Of a stretch of 64,000 nt of DNA, positions 35,783-45,641 are shown one piece after another. The notes under the pieces were generated by a model. It ran no database searches. It was given only the letters and a program-made list of their open reading frames with translations, and had not been told where the DNA came from. The stretch is from the NCBI RefSeq assembly GCF_000320365.1, contig NZ_ANIN01000001.1:682001-746000 (forward strand), written 5' to 3'. The position numbers and the translations under genes are program-made. The stretch comes from Moraxella macacae 0408225. Lineage in GTDB: Bacteria > Pseudomonadota > Gammaproteobacteria > Pseudomonadales > Moraxellaceae. The first letter of the stretch is position 1. Each line of letters begins with the position of its first letter.

Positions 35783-37207
35783 GTGAATATTAAACGTTTG
35801 TTGGGCGAAACGATTATTTATGGGATTGGGGCAATTTTGCCACGGATTATCACTTTTTTATTAAATCCTTTATATATCAATTATATAGACAAAGAAGCCT
35901 TTGCAATTTTTACCAGTTTATATGCGTGGATCGCGTTTATCAACATCATGCTAACTTTTGGTTTTGAAACCTCGTATTTTCGCTATGCAGGCGAGAATGG
36001 CATGCATCAAAAAGTGTTTAATACCTCGTTTTGGTTTGTAACCGGTCTTGCAACGCTATTTTTGCTCGTGATTTTGTTGTTGAATTATCCGCTTGCTGTT
36101 TTGTTGGATTATGCAAAAAACCCTGAGTATTTACGTTGGTTTGCGTGGATCGCGTTTTTTGATGCTGTGTGTACCATACCGTTTGCGTGGTTGCGTTTTC
36201 ACAACAAACCCATTAGGTATTCCGTCATTCGCGTGTCGTCTATTTTGATTCAGACGGTGCTTGTGATTGTTTTATTTCGTTTTGTGTCTGTGGATTTTGC
36301 CAAAAGTATCGGCTTGCATCAGCAAGTTTCTTACCCATTTTTTAGTAATTTGGTGGCAAGTTTTGCAACTTTTGTCATGTTATTGCCAATCATTGTCAAA
36401 GTAAAATTTGATTTTGATAAAGATTTGTTTAAAAAAATGTTAAACTATTCTTATCCTGTAATGTTGGCAGGATTGGCATTTATGGTGAATGAAAATTTTG
36501 ACAAAATCATGCAATATTATTGGATTGACAAAGGCGATGCAGGGGCATATGGTGGCGTGTATAAATTAGCAGTACTAATGACACTTTTTGTTACAGCTTA
36601 TCGTATGGGCATTGAGCCGTTTTTGTTTAAACAAATGAAAAATGCCGATGCCACCAAAACTTATGCCACACTGACCGAGTATTTTACCTTGTTTGCATCT
36701 GTTGTAGCCTTAGGGATTATTGCCAATATTTCTTGGCTTAAACGCCTGTTTATCACAGATAGCAGTTATTGGACGGCAATAGATATTGTACCGATTATTG
36801 TGATTGCCAATTTGTTTTTTGGGATTTATTACAATTTATCCACTTGGTATAAAGTTACCGATCGCACCAAAATTGGCACGGCAATTTCTTGGTTTGGAGC
36901 GGGGCTTACGATTTTATTGCACGTTTTATTTTTGCAAAAATACGGTTTTATGGTGTCAGCTTGGGTAACGCTTGTGGTGTATGTTAGCATGACGGCAATT
37001 TCGTATGTTTTGGGACAAAAAATATATCCAATTCCGTATAAAACCAAAAAAATCACCGGATTTTTGGCAATTTTAATGCTGTTTAGCGTGATTATTGTGA
37101 GTGTTTTTGCGATGAACTTTTGGTTATCCAACGCACTGCTGTTGATTTATATTGCTTTGGTGCTGTTTGTGGAGCAAGATTTATTAAAAAAAATGCTTAG
37201 GGGTTAA
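35783..37207 (+). CDS. Oligosaccharide flippase-family membrane protein
   Basis: 474 aa with about 12-14 hydrophobic segments and the MOP/Wzx-type start (GETIIYGIGAILPRIITFLLNPLYINYI). Probably moves a lipid-linked saccharide across the inner membrane. No glycosyltransferases are adjacent, so the substrate cannot be named. It starts with GTG 35783 behind AGGTGG. Could relate to the capsule exporter at 12-17 kb only indirectly, since ABC-type capsules do not need Wzx. Confidence 0.8.
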   Translation: MNIKRLLGETIIYGIGAILPRIITFLLNPLYINYIDKEAFAIFTSLYAWIAFINIMLTFGFETSYFRYAGENGMHQKVFNTSFWFVTGLATLFLLVILLLNYPLAVLLDYAKNPEYLRWFAWIAFFDAVCTIPFAWLRFHNKPIRYSVIRVSSILIQTVLVIVLFRFVSVDFAKSIGLHQQVSYPFFSNLVASFATFVMLLPIIVKVKFDFDKDLFKKMLNYSYPVMLAGLAFMVNENFDKIMQYYWIDKGDAGAYGGVYKLAVLMTLFVTAYRMGIEPFLFKQMKNADATKTYATLTEYFTLFASVVALGIIANISWLKRLFITDSSYWTAIDIVPIIVIANLFFGIYYNLSTWYKVTDRTKIGTAISWFGAGLTILLHVLFLQKYGFMVSAWVTLVVYVSMTAISYVLGQKIYPIPYKTKKITGFLAILMLFSVIIVSVFAMNFWLSNALLLIYIALVLFVEQDLLKKMLRG

Positions 37208-37344
37208 AAAGCAATAAAAAATCATAGATTTTTGCTTAGATTTTCCCTTATAATAGTAGGGAAAATATTACAAACATCGCACATTGTGTTAAAAAATGTC
37301 AATACATGGCGGTGCAACCCTTGAAAATAAAGAGAATGTAACGA

Positions 37345-37914
37345 ATGAAAAAAGTAGTTATGCTATCAGCTGTTGCCATGCTAAGCCTAGCGGGTGTCGC
37401 TGTCAGCCAAGCCGAACCGACAGCCAGTGCTACCGCTTCTAGCGTTGCACCAGCAACCAGTGCTACCGCCAGTGCCACTGCCAGCGTTGCATCAGCACCA
37501 ACACCAGCAAAAAAAGAAGAAATTCCACAAGATCCACCACAAGTCCAAAAATTAATTGCGTTATACCCAAATCTAATCGCGCGCATCGCCCCTCAAGGCA
37601 AAGTGTGTTTTGAGGGCAAAGAGTGTGATATCACCATCGCAGCTCAACTTGGTCCTGCCGATCCAAACAATCCGCGTGATGGCAAAACCATTTACGAGGG
37701 CGTTTGTCATACTTGTCATGCCACAGGTTTGTTAGGATCGCCAAAATTTGGTGATAAAGCAAGTTGGTCAGCTAGGATTGGTAAAGGCAAAACCACGTTG
37801 CATAACAATGCAATTAACGGTTTTAATGCCATGCCTGCCAAAGGTGGTAAAGCAGATTTATTAGATGTTGAAGTTACCAATGCGGTTGATTATATGTTAG
37901 ATAGTGTTAAGTAA
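37345..37914 (+). CDS. Periplasmic class I cytochrome c (c5-like)
   Basis: 189 aa with a signal peptide, then a 35-residue Ala/Ser/Thr spacer of repeated SATAS units, then a c-type domain with one heme site (CHTCH) and the distal Met in FNAMPAKGG. The pattern KTIYEGVCHTCHATGLLGSPKFGDK is cytochrome c5. Likely an electron carrier to a terminal oxidase or reductase. The spacer suggests tethering or an uncleaved anchor. Confidence 0.88.
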   Translation: MKKVVMLSAVAMLSLAGVAVSQAEPTASATASSVAPATSATASATASVASAPTPAKKEEIPQDPPQVQKLIALYPNLIARIAPQGKVCFEGKECDITIAAQLGPADPNNPRDGKTIYEGVCHTCHATGLLGSPKFGDKASWSARIGKGKTTLHNNAINGFNAMPAKGGKADLLDVEVTNAVDYMLDSVK

Positions 37915-37971
37915 TGGTTGGTATGTTTAACAAAACAAAGTAACAAGTTAACAAATAAAAAGTTAACAAAT

Positions 37972-38003
37972 AAAAAAGCACAATTTGTTTTGTGCTTTTT
38001 TTG
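37972..38003. terminator. Terminator after the cytochrome gene
   Basis: AAAAAAGCACAA, loop, TTGTGCTTTTTT. Symmetric, may also serve era. Confidence 0.88.
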
Positions 38004-38052
38004 TGGTTAAAGATTTTTGTGGTTAAAGATTACGGATAAAAGGTTTTAGATC

Positions 38053-39090
38053 TTAATAACCCAAACTGGTTAATGCCCTTTCATCATCGCTCCAACCTTT
38101 TTTCACTTTTACCCACAGGGTTAGCATGATTTTTTTCTCAAACATTTTTTCCATGTCAAGGCGTGCATCCATACCAATTTGTTTGATTTTTTCACCGCCC
38201 TCGCCGATGATAATGGTTTTTTGTCCTTTGCGTTCCACAAAAATCGTCGCATCAATAAAGGTTATCGCTTTGCGCCATTTGCCAGTTGTTGGATCTTGAT
38301 GGGCGGCTTCATCTTTAAACGTATCAATTTGTACGGTCAGATCGTACGGAATTTCATCACCACACGTTCGCATGACTTTTTCGCGAATGATTTCACTTGC
38401 CAAAAAACGCTCCGAACGGTCAGTCATTTGTTCGGCATTGTAAATCGGTTCACAAATTGGCAAATGCTTGTGAATAACGCTTAATAACGTATCTAAGTTA
38501 TGTCCACGCAAGGCGGAGATCGGTATAACATCGCTAAAAATGCCTGTATTGTGAAGTTTTTCTAACAAAGCCAACAAATCACCCTTATGTTTAATTGTAT
38601 CGCTTTTGTTAATCACAGCAATGATGGGTAGATTTAAGTTTTGCAGTTTTGAAAATACCAATTCATCATCACCAACCCATTTTAAACCATCTACCACAAA
38701 CAATACCACATCTACATCAGCCAAGGCAGATGTTGCGGTTTGGTTCATGCGTTCGTTAATCATACGCACTTCTTTGGCGTGAATGCCAGGCGTGTCTACA
38801 AAAATTGCCTGCATGTCGTCATCGGTATAAATGCCCATAATTCGGTGGCGAGTGGTCTGTGGTTTACGCGAGGTAATGGATAATTTTTGCCCCAAAATAT
38901 GATTCATCAGTGTGGATTTACCAACATTTGGACGGCCGACAATAGCAATATGACCGGTGCGAAAATCTTCGTTGTGTTTGGTTTTTTGTTCGCTGTTAAA
39001 AAATTGGCTGATAATGTTTTGATTGATGGTATCGGCTTGATTGACGGTATTTTGGCTGTCATTGTTTAAATTTTCTACATGATTTGACAT
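38053..39090 (-). CDS. era: GTPase Era
   Basis: Ribosome-assembly GTPase that binds 16S rRNA. G1 GRPNVGKST, G2 region TTRHRIMG, G3 DTPG, G4 NKSD, and a C-terminal KH domain with IIGEGGEKIKQIG. 345 aa, about 45 longer than usual because of an Asn-rich N-terminal extension before HIAIVGRPN. In many relatives rnc precedes and recO follows; here recO is divergent and rnc is missing. Confidence 0.95.
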   Translation of the reverse strand: MSNHVENLNNDSQNTVNQADTINQNIISQFFNSEQKTKHNEDFRTGHIAIVGRPNVGKSTLMNHILGQKLSITSRKPQTTRHRIMGIYTDDDMQAIFVDTPGIHAKEVRMINERMNQTATSALADVDVVLFVVDGLKWVGDDELVFSKLQNLNLPIIAVINKSDTIKHKGDLLALLEKLHNTGIFSDVIPISALRGHNLDTLLSVIHKHLPICEPIYNAEQMTDRSERFLASEIIREKVMRTCGDEIPYDLTVQIDTFKDEAAHQDPTTGKWRKAITFIDATIFVERKGQKTIIIGEGGEKIKQIGMDARLDMEKMFEKKIMLTLWVKVKKGWSDDERALTSLGY

Positions 39091-39432
39091 AAAATAAACT
39101 CTTAGCTTTGATAACTATTAATAATCAATAAGTTGGTTTTTTACCTATTATAAGGTAAATATAAAAAGATTTCCGTTGTTTTTTATTGTTTTTTAACTGA
39201 ATTATTTTTAAAAACCAAATTGTTTGTTGAATGCCAAAACAAGGCAACTACAGACTTTAAGACTGATTATAAACCTTGCGTAACAAATAAATTTTGCATA
39301 ATGATAAAAAATATAGTAGCATACGCAAAATATTTTACAGATAAAACAATATTTTACAGACAGTTGCGACAATCAATCATGACTTAATCAGCTATGTCAA
39401 AACTAAATTAACCCAATCATCTATAAAAAACC
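39091..39432. other. Divergent intergenic region era/recO
   Basis: 342 bp, very AT-rich. One possible plus-strand promoter is TTGCGT-15 bp-CATAAT (39278-39304), weakly supported. No open frame, hairpin or repeat array is seen. Confidence 0.35.
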
Positions 39433-40239
39433 ATGCGAAATGAGCCACTTACAGGTTATATTCTGCACCAAAAACCGTATGGCGAAAGTCGCAGTTTGAT
39501 CTACTTTTTTTCCCAAGAATTTGGGCTTGTGCATGGTATTGGCAAAAAAAACCTACCGTTGTTTATGCCAATTTCGTTATTTGCGACGGGCAAAAACAGC
39601 TTAAAAACCTTTAGTCAAAGCCAACTTTTAACACACAAACCGCTTTTGATCTCACAAAATTTTGGCAAGCCTATGATTATTGGCTTGTATTTAAATGAAT
39701 TATTGTTAAAAATCTTAGGAATTGCAAATGTAGAAGAGGTTATGCCTAAGGTTTGGCAACAATACGAGTACAGTTTGGTGCAAATTTTTCGTAAAGTCAA
39801 CACGCATCAAAATCAGCGTTGGCAGTTTGTTTTGCGCCAATTTGAAACTGTTTTGTTAGATGAATTGGGTTATGCGATTGATTTTTCACAAGATTTTTTG
39901 CAACAACCGATAAACCCACAAGCCAACTATTGTTATAGATTGGAGCAAGGTTTTGTATCAATTGTTAACAAATCTCAAAATATACCAAATAATCAACCAC
40001 TTATATTTGGCAAACAGTTGATTGATTGGCAAGAATATTTAACAAAACCGAACATTTTTGCTGAAAGATTGTCGCAAAATTTGTTAGAATTGAGTGATTT
40101 ATTGCGAAAAATTGGTGTGATTTATCGGCAAGTATTGGATAATTTGTTGAATTATCAAACAATTAAAAGCCGTGAGCTTTGGCAACAATTATCCTGTTAC
40201 CAAAAACACATTTACCAAAAACAAATTGATAAAAAATAA
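39433..40239 (+). CDS. recO: DNA repair protein RecO
   Basis: 268 aa. Loads RecA with RecR in gap repair. The OB-fold N-terminus ([32 protein letters not shown]) is the RecO signature, and the helical C-terminal part has [10 protein letters not shown] and [10 protein letters not shown]. It precedes pdxJ by 10 bp, the usual recO-pdxJ pair. An A8 run is present in the Lys-rich N-terminal loop. Confidence 0.93.
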   Translation: MRNEPLTGYILHQKPYGESRSLIYFFSQEFGLVHGIGKKNLPLFMPISLFATGKNSLKTFSQSQLLTHKPLLISQNFGKPMIIGLYLNELLLKILGIANVEEVMPKVWQQYEYSLVQIFRKVNTHQNQRWQFVLRQFETVLLDELGYAIDFSQDFLQQPINPQANYCYRLEQGFVSIVNKSQNIPNNQPLIFGKQLIDWQEYLTKPNIFAERLSQNLLELSDLLRKIGVIYRQVLDNLLNYQTIKSRELWQQLSCYQKHIYQKQIDKK

Positions 40240-40249
40240 AGGAATAATT

Positions 40250-40984
40250 ATGAATAAACCGCTTTTAGGCGTGAACATTGACCATATCGCTACCTTGCGC
40301 CAAGCTCGTGGCATAAGCTATCCTGATCCGGTTTTAGGGGCACTGCTTTGTGAGCAGGCGGGGGCAGATGGCATTACCCTGCATTTGCGAGAAGACCGCC
40401 GTCATATCCAAGATGCAGATGTATATCGCTTAAAATCTGTGATGAAAACGCGTATGAATTTGGAGATGGCGGTAACTGATGAAATGCTTGCAATTGCTTG
40501 TGATGTAAAGCCTGAATGGGTGTGTTTTGTTCCTGAAAAACGCCAAGAATTGACCACGGAAGGCGGCTTAGATGTGGTAAAATCTGCTAAAAAAATTGCC
40601 AGTTTTATCCAAGAGATGCACAAAATTGGTACACAAGTATCGCTTTTTATTGACACAGATTTTGCCCAAATTGATCAAAGCATTGCAATTGGTGCTGATG
40701 CAATAGAAATTCATACAGGCGTGTATGCACAATTGTGGTTAAAAAATAAGCAACAAGCGATAACTGGCGAAGTGATACGCATTCAAAAAGCCGTTGCTTA
40801 TGCCAAACAACAAAACCCAAGATTATTGGTAAATGCAGGGCATGGATTAACGCGCGACAATGTGGCTTTAATTGCCCAAATTGGTGGCATTCATGAGCTA
40901 AATATCGGTCATGCGATCATTGCTGACAGTGTGTTTATGGGTTTGGAAAATGCGGTAAAATCTATGCGACAAGCGTTTGGTTAA
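40250..40984 (+). CDS. pdxJ: Pyridoxine 5'-phosphate synthase
   Basis: 244 aa TIM-barrel enzyme of vitamin B6 synthesis. ATG 40250 follows AAAGGAA and gives [21 protein letters not shown]; the ORF-track start lies inside recO and is rejected. Other hallmarks are [28 protein letters not shown] and [10 protein letters not shown]. Its stop overlaps the convergent pseudopilin stop by 4 bp. Confidence 0.96.
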   Translation: MNKPLLGVNIDHIATLRQARGISYPDPVLGALLCEQAGADGITLHLREDRRHIQDADVYRLKSVMKTRMNLEMAVTDEMLAIACDVKPEWVCFVPEKRQELTTEGGLDVVKSAKKIASFIQEMHKIGTQVSLFIDTDFAQIDQSIAIGADAIEIHTGVYAQLWLKNKQQAITGEVIRIQKAVAYAKQQNPRLLVNAGHGLTRDNVALIAQIGGIHELNIGHAIIADSVFMGLENAVKSMRQAFG

Positions 40985-41535
40985 CAGCCTGTTTTTTCTT
41001 CTTTGTAGGGTTTGACTTTTATTATGCCTACTTTGTTAAAGCTGACTTTAAACATATTTTGCACATTGTTATCACTAGGGCAGTAGCGAATATGTCCCAT
41101 ATATCCGATAGGATTGCCATTACTTGCCTTAAAATTCACATAAGTTTTACTTAAAGAAACCCTAAGCTGAACGATGCCGTATCTTAGCTTAAGAGGTGCA
41201 CGTTCTCTAATAACATCTACGCCCTCATCAAAGTGATGATTGTTGTTTTTGTCAATAAAACTTAATAATACTGTACCATTATTAGCAACACATTTGCCTT
41301 GTTCGTCAGCGATACAAAGCGTTATTGTGTTGCGGTAAATCATAGCATCTTGTTTAGAAATTCTTAAAAGTGAACTGATTGTGGTTGCGACACGTTGGCT
41401 TTCATATTTTTTAAGTTGATCAACCACAGTTGGTATAGCAATGCTTGCAAGAACACTCATCACAACAATCGTTACTATGAATTCTATTAAAGTAAACCCC
41501 AAATAATTGCCACGATGATAAATACAAGACGGCAT
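40981..41535 (-). CDS. FimT/GspH-family type IV pseudopilin
   Basis: 184 aa. Short leader with the prepilin peptidase site [23 protein letters not shown], then a FimT/GspH globular domain ([38 protein letters not shown]). FimT proteins are minor pilins linked to DNA uptake and pilus assembly. It stands alone, without other pil genes. A Fur-like box lies about 55 bp upstream of the start, suggesting iron control. Confidence 0.85.
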   Translation of the reverse strand: MPSCIYHRGNYLGFTLIEFIVTIVVMSVLASIAIPTVVDQLKKYESQRVATTISSLLRISKQDAMIYRNTITLCIADEQGKCVANNGTVLLSFIDKNNNHHFDEGVDVIRERAPLKLRYGIVQLRVSLSKTYVNFKASNGNPIGYMGHIRYCPSDNNVQNMFKVSFNKVGIIKVKPYKEEKTGC

Positions 41536-41588
41536 TAGATTTTCCTTAATCTAAAAATGATATCTAAAAAATGGGTAAAACAGCAAAC

Positions 41589-41606
41589 AAATAATGATTA
41601 TCATAC
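41589..41606. promoter_or_regulatory. Fur-box-like palindrome
   Basis: ATAATGATTATCAT matches the core of the Fur consensus (AATGATWATCATT) at nearly every position. Located in the upstream region of the FimT-like gene. Confidence 0.6.
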
Positions 41607-41850
41607 CTAAAACAACCACAAAAAACCACCAAAAAAATGTTAAAACGTAAAAAAACGTAAAAAAATGTAGTTTTTCATGATTAATTCTATCAAAACACTA
41701 GCTAAAAAAACTTTTCTATATTAAAATTAACACAGATCGACAGCTGATGCATTATTTTGTCTATGGTGTTTATTTTTTGAACAATGATTGCCAAAACCAA
41801 CAAAAAATTGTGATATTTTGGTAATATTATTTCAAAAATTAAAAAAATAG

Positions 41851-41879
41851 TTGTCATTTTAATGATAAAACGTTAAGCT
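41851..41879 (+). promoter_or_regulatory. Candidate ompA promoter
   Basis: TTGTCA, 17 bp, TAAGCT. This would give a 5' leader of about 120 nt before the strong GGAGGAAT site, as seen for other ompA mRNAs. Confidence 0.35.
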
Positions 41880-42008
41880 ATTAACGACTGAGATTTTTGG
41901 TAGGCAGTTTTTAGTATTGGTCAATATTAACAGCGACCTATCACGAGAGATAGACATCATTGTAACTTAAGACCAATTGTAATTTAGACAAGTCCTTTTG
42001 GAGGAATT

Positions 42009-43325
42009 ATGAAAGCTTATAACAAACTGGCTTTGGCGATTTTGGCAACGACAGCAGCCGCCTCTGTAAACGCTGGTGTAACCGTTACCCCATTGATTTT
42101 GGGTTATCATGTATCTAATGACATCAAAGATACCGCAAAAAAACAACGCAAAACTTTAAACACAGGTGTACAAACCGTTACAGATGCACAAAAAAATCAA
42201 GCCAACAACGGCATTACTGGTAAAGGCAATGGTGTTGCGTTAGATAGCGATTTGTATGTTGGTGCAGGCATTGGCATCGAGCTAACCCCAACCATTGCAT
42301 TAGAGCTTGAATATGGCGAAAAAAATACCGATGCTTTTGCAAATAAAAAAGCCAAAGAAGCAGGTATTGCATTTGATGCCAAACAAAAAATGTATTCTGC
42401 CAACTTAGCAGTGGGTACAGAAACATTTACTGGATATACCAACAGCCCATTTAAACCATACGTATTGGTTGGTGCAGGTGTTTCTGATATTTCTGTTAAA
42501 GCCAAAAAAACAGACAGCAAATTAAACGTACAAGCAGGTCAAAAATACGCCCAGTCTAAAGACACCATTGGTAACGTAGGTTTGGGTGCTTATTACCGTA
42601 TTAACGATGCATTAAGCCTACGTGGTGAAGCTCGTGCGGTTCATAACTTTGACAATAACTGGTGGGAAGGCATGGCATTGGCTGGCTTGAATGTTGCACT
42701 GGGTGGACATTTAGCACCAGCAGCTCCAGTTGTTGAGCCAACGATTGTACCGGCTGATCCAGTTGTGGTAGAGCCTGTTGAACCTGTCGAGCCTGTTGTT
42801 GTAGATGTGGTAGAGGAAGTTGATGGTGATGATGACCAAGACGGCGTACCAAACAGTGTTGATCAATGCTTAGACACACCATTAAATGTTGTTGTTGATG
42901 AAATTGGTTGCCCTGTAGAAAAAGTAATTGATGATCAATTGCGTATGGAATTGCGTGTGTTCTTTGACAACGACAAAACCACCATCAAAGATCAATACAG
43001 ACCAGAGATTCAAAAAGTTGCAGAAAAAATGAATGAATATTCAAATGCAACGGCTGCGATCGAAGGTCATGCTTCTAAAAACAACAAACGTTCAAGTGCA
43101 ACATACAACCAACGTCTGTCTGAAGCTCGTGCAAATGCTGTAAAAGGTGTATTGGTTAACCAATTTGGTATTAACCCAGCACGTATTAGCACAGTAGGTT
43201 ATGGTTTTGATCGTCCAATTGCTGACAATGATACCAAAGAAGGTCAAGCAATGAACCGTCGTGTATATGCCACAATTTCTGGTAATAACACAAAAACTGT
43301 AACTCAAACTAAAGATATGAACTAA
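42009..43325 (+). CDS. ompA: OmpA-family outer-membrane protein
   Basis: 438 aa. Signal peptide (ASVNA), an N-terminal eight-stranded barrel of about 210 residues, a Pro/Val/Glu linker (PVEPVEPV), a Ca-binding thrombospondin type 3-like stretch (DGDDDQDGVPNSVDQCLDTP), and a C-terminal peptidoglycan-binding OmpA domain (IEGHASKNN, LSEARANAVKGVLV, GYGFDRPIADN, NRRVYATI). Provides envelope stability and often acts as an adhesin. The first surface-exposed loop is unusually long and rich in Lys and Asn. Confidence 0.92.
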   Translation: MKAYNKLALAILATTAAASVNAGVTVTPLILGYHVSNDIKDTAKKQRKTLNTGVQTVTDAQKNQANNGITGKGNGVALDSDLYVGAGIGIELTPTIALELEYGEKNTDAFANKKAKEAGIAFDAKQKMYSANLAVGTETFTGYTNSPFKPYVLVGAGVSDISVKAKKTDSKLNVQAGQKYAQSKDTIGNVGLGAYYRINDALSLRGEARAVHNFDNNWWEGMALAGLNVALGGHLAPAAPVVEPTIVPADPVVVEPVEPVEPVVVDVVEEVDGDDDQDGVPNSVDQCLDTPLNVVVDEIGCPVEKVIDDQLRMELRVFFDNDKTTIKDQYRPEIQKVAEKMNEYSNATAAIEGHASKNNKRSSATYNQRLSEARANAVKGVLVNQFGINPARISTVGYGFDRPIADNDTKEGQAMNRRVYATISGNNTKTVTQTKDMN

Positions 43326-43342
43326 TTTTTGGTTTAATAACA

Positions 43343-43377
43343 CAAAAAAAGCTATCCAAAATTTGGGTAGCTTTTTT
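43343..43377 (+). terminator. Terminator after ompA
   Basis: AAAAAAAGCTATCC, loop, GGGTAGCTTTTTT. Confidence 0.85.
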
Positions 43378-43455
43378 GTATTTTTAATTTTTTTTGGATT
43401 TTATCTTAATTTTTTAACGGTTTGGATTGTTTTCTTAAAAATTTTTCTATAAAGA

Positions 43456-43464
43456 TGTTATAAT
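43456..43464 (+). promoter_or_regulatory. Extended -10 promoter for typA
   Basis: TGTTATAAT: a consensus -10 with the TGn extension, about 90 bp upstream of the typA ATG. No good -35, as is common for extended -10 promoters. Confidence 0.55.
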
Positions 43465-43556
43465 TATCCATTTTAATTAATTGTTTGTTTTTAATTAGTT
43501 ATTTATTTTGATTTTAGTTATCCGTTTTAATTTCCTTAATCTTAAGAGTTGTTTTT

Positions 43557-45395
43557 ATGTCAGATTCGATTAAAAATCTTCGCAATATTGCGATTATTGC
43601 TCATGTTGACCATGGTAAAACCACGTTGGTTGATAAACTTTTGCAACAGTCAGGCACTTTTGGTGAGCGTGCAGCTGAAGTGGAACGCGTGATGGATTCT
43701 AATGCTTTGGAGCAAGAGCGAGGCATTACCATTTTGGCAAAAAATACTGCAATCCGCTGGAAAAACCCAAAAGATGGTGAAGAATATCGCATTAACATTG
43801 TAGACACGCCTGGCCATGCTGATTTTGGCGGTGAAGTGGAGCGTGTGATGTCGATGGTGGATTGCGTGTTGTTGTTGGTAGATGCGGTTGATGGGCCAAT
43901 GCCACAAACGCGTTTTGTTACTCAAAAAGCCTTTGCACGTGGTTTAAAACCGATTGTTGTGATTAACAAAATTGACAAACCTGGTGCAAGACCTGATTGG
44001 GTGATGGATCAGGTGTTTGATTTATTTGATAATTTGGGTGCAACCGATGAGCAGTTGGATTTTCCGATTGTGTATGCATCTGCAGTCAATGGTATTGCAG
44101 GTTTATCACCAGATGCTATGGCAGAAAATATGCAGCCACTGTTTGAAACCATTGTCAATGTGGTGGAAGCACCGCAAGTGGATACCGAGGGTGCATTCCA
44201 AATGCAAATTTCAAGTTTGGATTATGATAATTTTAAAGGCTTGATCGGTATTGGGCGTATTCAACGTGGTTTTGTCAAAACCAACACACCTGTTGCAATT
44301 ATTGACAAAGAGAGCAATAAACGCAATGGGCGTGTTCTACAAATTATGGGTTATCACGGTTTAGAGCGTATTGAAGTGCCAATGGCTCAAGCGGGTGATA
44401 TTGTCTGCATTACAGGCATCGATGGTTTGAACATTTCAGATACGATTTGCGATCCGCAAAATGTGGAGGCTTTGCCGGCTTTGAGCGTTGATGAGCCGAC
44501 TGTTTCTATGACGTTTCAGGTGAATGATTCGCCGTTTGCAGGGCGTGAGGGTAAATTTGTAACCTCGCGTAATATTCGCGAACGTCTTGAGCGTGAATTG
44601 ATTCACAATGTGGCCTTGCGTGTGGAGGATACAGATAGTCCTGATAAATTTAAGGTTTCAGGTCGCGGTGAATTGCACTTGTCTGTGTTGATTGAAAATA
44701 TGCGTCGTGAGGGCTATGAGCTTGGTGTGTCTCGTCCTGAGGTGATTGTGAAAGAAATTGACGGTGTCAAACAAGAGCCATACGAAAATGTGATTTTTGA
44801 TGTAGAAGAACAGCACCAAGGGGCAGTCATGGAACAGGTTGGACTGCGCAAAGGTGAGATGACAAATATGGAGTTGGACGGTAAAGGGCGTATTCGGATT
44901 GAAGCGGTTATTCCATCACGTGGGTTGATTGGTTTTCGTTCGGAATTTATGACGATGACGTCAGGCACAGGTATTTTAACTTCAAGTTTTTCGCATTATG
45001 GTGAGCAAAAAGTCGGCGAGGTTGGAGGACGCAACAATGGTGTGTTAATTTCAATGATTACGGGGACTTGCTTGGGTTATGCACTGTTTAACTTGCAAGA
45101 ACGCGGTAAATTATTTGCTGAACCGGGGCTTGAAGTGTACGAGGGCATGATTGTTGGCATAAACTCGCGCGGTGATGATATGGTGGTAAATCCAACCAAA
45201 GCCAAGCAATTAACCAACATTCGTGCTTCAGGATCAGATGAAAATATCATTTTGACGCCACCGATTAAATACACATTGGAACAAGCGTTGGAATTTATTC
45301 AAGATGATGAACTGGTTGAGGTTACACCAAAATCAATCCGCATTCGTAAACGTTATTTGACAGAAAATGACCGTAAACGCAGTGCGCGCAAATAA
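43557..45395 (+). CDS. typA: Ribosome-associated GTPase TypA/BipA
   Basis: 612 aa translational GTPase for stress and cold adaptation. G motifs [27 protein letters not shown] and NKIDKPGAR, then EF-G-like domains ([22 protein letters not shown]) and the BipA C-terminal domain ([14 protein letters not shown]). RBS AAGAG. Confidence 0.97.
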   Translation: MSDSIKNLRNIAIIAHVDHGKTTLVDKLLQQSGTFGERAAEVERVMDSNALEQERGITILAKNTAIRWKNPKDGEEYRINIVDTPGHADFGGEVERVMSMVDCVLLLVDAVDGPMPQTRFVTQKAFARGLKPIVVINKIDKPGARPDWVMDQVFDLFDNLGATDEQLDFPIVYASAVNGIAGLSPDAMAENMQPLFETIVNVVEAPQVDTEGAFQMQISSLDYDNFKGLIGIGRIQRGFVKTNTPVAIIDKESNKRNGRVLQIMGYHGLERIEVPMAQAGDIVCITGIDGLNISDTICDPQNVEALPALSVDEPTVSMTFQVNDSPFAGREGKFVTSRNIRERLERELIHNVALRVEDTDSPDKFKVSGRGELHLSVLIENMRREGYELGVSRPEVIVKEIDGVKQEPYENVIFDVEEQHQGAVMEQVGLRKGEMTNMELDGKGRIRIEAVIPSRGLIGFRSEFMTMTSGTGILTSSFSHYGEQKVGEVGGRNNGVLISMITGTCLGYALFNLQERGKLFAEPGLEVYEGMIVGINSRGDDMVVNPTKAKQLTNIRASGSDENIILTPPIKYTLEQALEFIQDDELVEVTPKSIRIRKRYLTENDRKRSARK

Positions 45396-45436
45396 GCGTG
45401 AATAAATAATAGCGTGGATAACTAATTTTGTATGCC

Positions 45437-45472
45437 TAAAAAGGTTTTAATTTGTGAATTAAAGCCTTTTTT
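45437..45472 (+). terminator. Terminator after typA
   Basis: AAAAAGGTTTTAATT, loop, AATTAAAGCCTTTTTT, one G-T pair in the stem. Confidence 0.75.
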
Positions 45473-45641
45473 AATGAAAAATGTTTTAATGATAATGTAC
45501 AAAATATACCAAAATTTGGTTGCATGGATTGGATTTTTGTTAAATGTAAAAAAATTTGCTATACTGGTATATGTGTTTTTATGCAAACGATTTTTCTCAA
45601 CAAAAGATCTATCCAAACAAGATTTATCAAACAAGGAAGCT

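Larger units (their letters stand above)
41536..42008. other. Divergent region between the pseudopilin gene and ompA
   Basis: 473 bp, very AT-rich, with a Fur-like box near the pseudopilin gene and a long leader on the ompA side. AAAAACGTAAAAAAA repeats lie at about 41640-41665. No open frame is seen. Confidence 0.5.
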
